Assembly: GCF_020360975.1 (NCBI RefSeq)
Contig: NW_025408681.1
Coordinates: 620,001-684,000 of the forward strand
DNA length: 64,000 nucleotides
From: Hirsutella rhossiliensis
Taxonomy: Eukaryota > Ascomycota > Sordariomycetes > Hypocreales > Ophiocordycipitaceae
Direction: 5' to 3'
Position 1 is the first letter of the stretch. Every line of letters starts with the position of its first letter. Below are positions 57,663-64,000 of this stretch, piece after piece. The notes under the pieces are model-generated. The model saw only the letters and a list, made by a program, of their open reading frames with translations, made no database searches and was not told the origin of the DNA. Made by a program: the position numbers and the translations under genes.

Positions 57663-60600
57663 CGTTAAAAGCTCTTATTTAGTATAATACCGCGTTACTC
57701 TAAGTAATATCGTAACTATTAATATGCCTATATAGTAAGCTAGATTAACTAACTCTAGAGCTACTATGTCGCCTTAGGATATAATGCGCGAGATTATTAC
57801 CCTTTAATATAAGGTATAGTTACTTAGGAACGGAGGAGGCAACGGATAAGTTAGGGACCTCGGAGAAGCAGTTAAACTAAAATAGCTAGGACTATTCGAC
57901 GGTACTTATAGCACGCTTCGAGACTTTCTTACCTAACTTAAGGCCTACTACCGGTTTTACCCTACTAAACTCTTAGACCTAGTCGAAAAGGTACTCTATA
58001 TAGGAAATTATTTATCTAGAACGGCACTCGCCTAGTTTAGACCTATTATAAGGGACTTTCTCGATAACTAACTAGCGCGACGAGATAACGAAATAGACGA
58101 AGTCTTTGCTAGTTTCTAAGGATTTAAAGAAGCTATTACGAAGGTATTCGGAACAACCGACGAGGAACGAGAAGCCGAATAGAAACTCTAAGAACTCCGA
58201 TAAAGGATCTTAGCATTAGATTATACTACGAAGTTCCGTTAAGTCACCTTAAAGCTTAATTAGGACGACGAACCCCTTATATTATGATTCTACGACGGGC
58301 TTAAAGAAGAAGTTAAGGACGAGCTCTATAAGGAAAATCGACCTAATAACCTCTCGGACTATATTGCTATAGTAGTACGAATCGACGATAGATAGTACGC
58401 GCGACGCTAAGAAAAGAAATAAGGAAGAGGAAACTAGAACCCTTCCTATAGGAATAACTTTAACCGACGCGCTAACTATAAAAAGAAGCGCGAAACTCCT
58501 ATTGCCTACGCCTATATAACTAACCTAGGTAGGATAGATCTAGATATAATATAGAAAAGTAAAGGAAAGTATTTTAACTATAGGAAACTTAGATATTACT
58601 CTAAAGAATATAGATAACCTTATAAGGAGAAGAAAACCTACTAGGCACTAGCCCTAGAAGGTAAGAAATACCTAAACGCTACTAATAGATAGGAACTAAA
58701 GCATAAACTCCTTAGTTAGACTATATACTATAACGACGAGTGCACGGTATACTTAAGCAATAAGAACGGTACCGGATAGTTCTTAAAGCCCTTAAAGAAG
58801 ACCCTTGCAATAATATAACGAAGGGATCCTAAAATATAGAAATAAGTTAAATTCGCAGAACTAGAATACCCCTATCCTAAAGGAGTCTCCTAAGACTAGA
58901 TTAGGAAGAACGGCAAACGATTCTAGGAGGACATACGAAATAAAGATCGATAATAACAACGGGTAGTCTATAAGCAATATAATAAAGAAGACACGGACGT
59001 AGCCCTTATACTTACGAAACTTAGATAACTACCTAAAGAGGAATAACGAAGTATCGACGATATAAGCTCTAAAGAATAAGAAATACCTAGAGAAACGGAA
59101 GACGAGAACGAGCTCGTACTACTACCCTCGCTATTAAGGGAAAACGCTACGATTAGAGAACACGCTCTATACTTCGAAGAATTCGAAGAAATACTCGAAA
59201 TTAGAACCTAATAAACACCTTAAATTCTCACGGAAAACTAATAAGCTATATTAATTCGGTATTAACCGGCACTACGCGGAGGAGACTACGCTATAGCTAT
59301 TGCCGTAGTCGATACCTTTATAGCTCTATAACGAGAATAGCAACTACGAGGAGAATTTAAAGACGATCTATAAACACTACTTACTTATAAGCACTATAAG
59401 TATATTTTATAGATATTATATATCTACCTAGATTGTATAATATACTTCTAGATAAAGGCACGATACGACGCCTTCCTAGTTAGATTTAAAGGATAAGTAC
59501 TTTCGAAACCCTACTTAAGCATAGAACTAGACTACTAGAAAATCGATTAACGCTACCCGAACGACTAAGTTATATTATTAGAACCCGATTACGGCACGCT
59601 ACTTAAATACCGCGATAATTACGGCTTATTAACGAGATATCTTTCGGAGATATATAAAATCTATAAACACGCTAAAATAGAAGAATAGCATAGCGCTACT
59701 CGCTCTAAGGCATCCGAACTATTAATCTTCTAAAGACTTACGCAACGAATTAAATACGATAAAGAAGATTATAACGAATACGTATACCTAAACTATAGAG
59801 TTTATAAACACGAAAAAGCACGAGTATAGTATAAACGATATAACGGTGTACTAAAAGATTATTAGTAATACGTACGAAGGCTATAGGCCGTATTCGACTA
59901 AGGAAGAATCGATATAAAAATACTACGCGAAAAATAGAAAGACGCTAAACGAAAACTTAACCTTTAGTACGAAAACGAATAAAATTGCAAAGCATAGTAC
60001 GTAATTAACTACGAAGTAGTATAATATAAACGATATAGCGTTAAGAAATAAGAAATCTTCGATTAGCTATAAGAAATTAGTCTCTTAAGCCCCGATATAA
60101 TACTACGCGACGAAAATATAAAGAAACGATATTAATAATAAATCGAAGAAGAATACCTAAATAAAACGAATAAGGACTAAGTAAAAAACGAGGTACGCTA
60201 TCTATAAAAGGGCTATAGACTAGCACGATACGATAAGATCTAAGGACCTTATATATAGTAACGGTAAGCTATAGCGACTAAATAGTATTAGATATCTAAA
60301 TCGCGGGATATTACGTACGTATACTTTTAGACTACGGCGCGATAGGTAATTACGTTTTACCTAGAGTCGTTAATCGTTACTAACTTATATAGAGATATAA
60401 GATAGATCTATATAAACTTACGAACATCGAAGGAGAGGCCTTTAACTATAATAACGGAATTATTAATATAGAGATTAATTACCTCGATATTAATATCTAG
60501 GGCTACGACGAACGAGTTAACCTCGATATTATAGATATTAAAGAACACGACCTTATATTAGGACTTCTATAGCTATAAGAGAGCAACCTACTAATTAACT

Positions 60601-63600
60601 AGAAAACTAGCTAGCTACGTTAGAACGAAGACGTAAGTTTCTAGGACTAGCAGATTTAGAAGAAAGTAAAGTTTTACGATAATTTAGCTACTAAATAGGA
60701 TAAAAGGGATAACCGTTTAAGTAAATTATTACGGGCTTTAGCGATATAAACGAAAATAGCAACCGAACCGGCGGATATAATAAAATTAACTAATAAGACC
60801 TACGTACTAACTAACACGGCTATATAACCTAGTATCCGATATAAATAGAATAAAGGATATAATACGAAGATCTAAAGAGTTATTGCTACTCTAAGGAAAG
60901 ACCTTAAATAAATTAATAAAGAGCTTAAGTTAAGAGAAACTAGCTCTTAAAAGAAAGAATAAAGCCTATAAGATAGAATAAAGAATATCCCTAGGAATAC
61001 CGGAAATACGATAAACTCTTTAAGGAAGAACTCGAGATAGGGTTACCCGAATATAGCTAATAGGACCACGAAATTTATCTTAAGGATAGAATAACGCTAA
61101 CGTTCTATAAGATCTATAACCTAAACGAAAAGCAACTATAAACGCTACGCGACTACCTCGACGAGAATCTACGAAAGGGATATATATAAACGTTAATATC
61201 CGAAGTAGGCTACCTAGTTATATTTATTTTAAAGAAAAACGGTAAGCTACGACTAGTTATCGACTATAGACGCTTAAACGATATTATAATAAAGGACCGA
61301 ATACTATTTCCGCTTATATCGGAACTACGAGATCGACTATACGGCAAAAAATAGTTTATAGCCCTCGACCTTAAAGGCGCCTATAACCTAATACGTATAA
61401 AAAGGGGATACGAATAGATAATAGCCTTTAGAACGAAATTCGGACTATTTAAATATCTAGTAATGCTATTTAGACTTATAAATATACTAGCTACCTTCTA
61501 ACGGATAATTAATAATATCCTACGCGAATACTTAGATATCTTTATAGTAGTATACCTAGATAATATCCTAATCTTCTCGGATACTCTAGAAGAATATAAG
61601 GAACACGTCTATAAGGTACTCCGCGTACTTTAGAATGCGAAGTTACTAGTTAAACTAGAGAAAAGTAAGTTCTATATATAGGAAGTAGACTTCCTTAGAT
61701 ATACGATCTTACTAGGAGAAATATAAATATAATAAGATAAGATTAACTTAGTTAAAGAATAGCTAACGCTAAAGAACGTTAAGGACGTATAAAGTTTCCT
61801 AGGATTTATAAATTACTACCGACGATTTATTAAAAATTTCGGAAAGATTATAGCACTACTATACGACTTAACGAAGAAGGAAAAAGAATTTATATAGGAC
61901 GATAAAACTAACGAAGCTTTCGAATGCATTAAGACTACGATTACGTAAGAACTAGTCTTAACTACCTTCGATCTAGAACGATAAATCGAACTCGAAACCG
62001 ATATATTAGACTTTGCTCTAGGAGTATAAATCGGATAAAAAGACAATAAAGGAAGACTACGACTAATTATATTCTACTCGAAGAAGCTATATAGCGTAGA
62101 ACTTAATTACCCTATCTACGATAAAGAATTCCTTGTAATTATTTAAGCTTTTAAGGAATTTCGATACTACCTTCTTAGAAGTAAATATAAAGTTAAGGTC
62201 TATATAGACTATAAGAACATCTTATATTTTGCAACGACGCAATAGTTAAACGGACGATAGATCCGATAGGCCGAATACCTATTAGAATTCGACTACGAAA
62301 TAATCTATAGAAAAGGAATAGAAAACGGTCGAGCTAATGCCCTTAGTCGACAAAGTAACTACGATATAAGGGCACCTATAGCGAAAGGACAGCTCCTAGA
62401 AATCAACGAAAACGGGAACTACTAGCAACAATAGCTAAATATAATATTTAAAGTATAACCTAACGACTCGACTTACTAGAAGATCCTAAAATAGATAAAA
62501 GAATATAAAGCACCGAACGGATATAATATAGGATATTTAGAAGTTCTAATATATAAAAACAAAATCTAGATACTACTAGAATTACGAGATAAAGTTATAT
62601 AAGATATATACGAATATCTAATATATAGATACTAAGGAATCTAAAGAATAATAGAATGGATTAAACGATAATATAACTTCCTATAGCTTAAAGAAGTAGT
62701 ACGATAAGTTATTAAAGAATATAAACTTTGCGCACGAAGTAAAGCTAAACGATATAAACTATACGGAGAATTGCAACCGCTACTAGTACTAGAGAAACTA
62801 TAGGATTCGATAGCTTTCGACTATATTATAAAGCTACTACTATTAAAAGAACCTATAACTAACGTTAAGTACGATAGTATATTCGTTATTACCGATAGAT
62901 TAACGAAGTATAGATACTTCTTACCGTATAAAGAAGCAAGCAATATAGAAGAGCTAGTATATATATTCCTATAAATAATTATTAGCAATTACGGACTACC
63001 GAACGAGATTGTCTCTAATAGAGGAAGCACGTTTATAGCTAAATTTTAGTAAGCTCTTATAGTATAATTAGGGACGAAATATAAGCTTAGCATAGCTTAT
63101 TACCTATAAATAGATAGATAAATAGAACGACTTAACTAAACGCTTAAATAATATTTACGATGCTATATTAGCTACGAATAAAACGATTAAGTTAAATAGC
63201 TACTAATAGCGTAACTAGCTTATAATAGCTTAGTTATGGAAATAACTAAGCTCTTACTAGTATACGCTAATTATAGATATAACCTAGAAGCATTTAAGGT
63301 TACTCGATAAGGACTATAAGCGGAACGAGCGATACTATAAGTAGATTAGCTACGAAAATTATATAAAGAAATGCAATAAGAACTTTAATTCGTTAGAGAA
63401 CGAATATCTACTTACTATAATCGGAAAAGATTATAGGGACTAATCTTTCGAGAAGGAGATATAGTCTACCTCGTACGACGAAATATTAAAATAAAACGAC
63501 TAAGCAATAAATTAGATTTTAAGAAACTTAGACCGTTTAAGGTTAAGAAAACCATTTTAAAAGTTAACTACGAACTTTCGCTACTAATAATAATACGGAT

Positions 63601-64000
63601 ATACCCGATATTTTATATCTTATTATTAGAACCAGCACTACGAAACGCTAAACTATAGGAAAAAATTAAAGTCGATAACGATTAAGAATATAAAGCAGAA
63701 TAAATACTAGATATAAGAAAAGAAGGTTAGTAATAAGAATACCTTATTAAGTAGAAAGGATATAGACTAGAAGAAAATACCTAGGAACTACTTAAGCACT
63801 TAACCTACTATAGTTCTCTGCTTCGATAATTTTACTAGAAGGTTTAGGAGGGATTAAAGGACTAAGATCCGTAAACTCCTCGCTAATACCGAACGAGGAC
63901 TAATTCGCCTTATTAGGAACGCCTAACGATTATAAGTTATTTGCTACCTAATACTTATACGTATCGAGTATAGGTAAAACGCTATCCTCAGCATTTACTT
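57663..64000 (+). mobile_element. Gypsy-2 (Ty3/Gypsy chromovirus) internal region, RIP-mutated, cut by window end
   Basis: Gag at about 57860-58640, ending in a zinc knuckle whose cysteines read as Tyr (YFNYRKLRYYSKEYR near 58570), each a TGC-to-TAC change. Protease-like ILLDYGAIGNYVL near 60320. Reverse transcriptase about 61070-61600, with the catalytic box [11 protein letters not shown] near 61550 (second Asp to Asn). RNase H about 61900-62230. Integrase about 62600-63300 (FDYIIKL, VITDRLTKY, ISNYGLPNEIVSNRG). A chromodomain (AEQILDIRKEG, then EYLIK-x-KGY) ends near 63810. The 3' LTR would lie beyond the window. Confidence 0.9.
61070..63810 (+). pseudogene. Gypsy-2 pol (reverse transcriptase to chromodomain), RIP-inactivated
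   Basis: The long stretch reads in one frame, with TAA/TAG where Gln or Trp is usual in the family. The order reverse transcriptase, RNase H, integrase, chromodomain is that of chromoviruses, whose chromodomain directs insertion to heterochromatin. That fits its position in a transposon nest. CpG sites survive (many Arg CGA and Thr ACG codons), while CA and TG are depleted. Confidence 0.85.

Noticed and set aside
61816..62046. 76-codon Ser-rich minus-strand frame
   Set aside because: Antisense of the Gypsy-2 RNase H region, opened by RIP-driven codon changes.

Overview
The window is from a filamentous ascomycete (Pezizomycotina). Three intron-bearing genes of fungal secondary-metabolism type have short GT-AG introns (51-65 bp) with CTAAC/CTGAC-like branch sites, and sit inside long stretches of transposon relics mutated by repeat-induced point mutation (RIP). 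In the relics almost every CA and TG dinucleotide has been lost and replaced by TA while CG survives, which is the signature of CpA-directed RIP on both strands. I cannot name the species.

Layout. 1-5540: two RIP-mutated LINE copies in opposite orientation. 5541-6380: a less mutated island I do not recognise. 6381-8690: a decayed Helitron replicase/helicase region, into which small inverted-repeat elements have jumped (7985-8492 and 8687-9471); a third lies at 9551-10140. 10173-10431: a solo LTR. 10643-29667: one nest made of a roughly 2.9 kb Mutator-like element (MULE) split by an unmutated solo LTR (10746-11245) and by a reverse-strand Ty3/Gypsy element (13600-29220), itself split by a second, plus-strand copy of the same Gypsy family (16223-24030). 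Target-site duplications are visible for each level. 29680-30240: a partly mutated transition.

30247-42995: gene island with normal base composition. A TfdA/TauD-type 2-oxoglutarate dioxygenase (minus) is divergent from a complete highly reducing iterative polyketide synthase of 2,569 aa (KS-AT-DH-CMeT-ER-KR-ACP, 11 exons). Downstream, on the same strand as the synthase, is an FSH1/LovG-type alpha/beta hydrolase with cysteine at the nucleophile position. The synthase lacks a release domain, so a simple model is: the synthase builds a reduced, possibly methylated chain, the hydrolase frees it from the carrier protein, and the dioxygenase oxidises it. A decayed fragment resembling the dioxygenase 5' end lies between synthase and hydrolase.

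43000-48000: minisatellite-rich DNA with a complete but RIP-killed Fot1/pogo-type transposon (45034-46885). 48000-64000: a LINE fragment, a Ty1/Copia element (minus), a third Gypsy-1 fragment, and a second Gypsy family with a chromodomain that runs almost to the window end. No rRNA, tRNA or CRISPR was seen.
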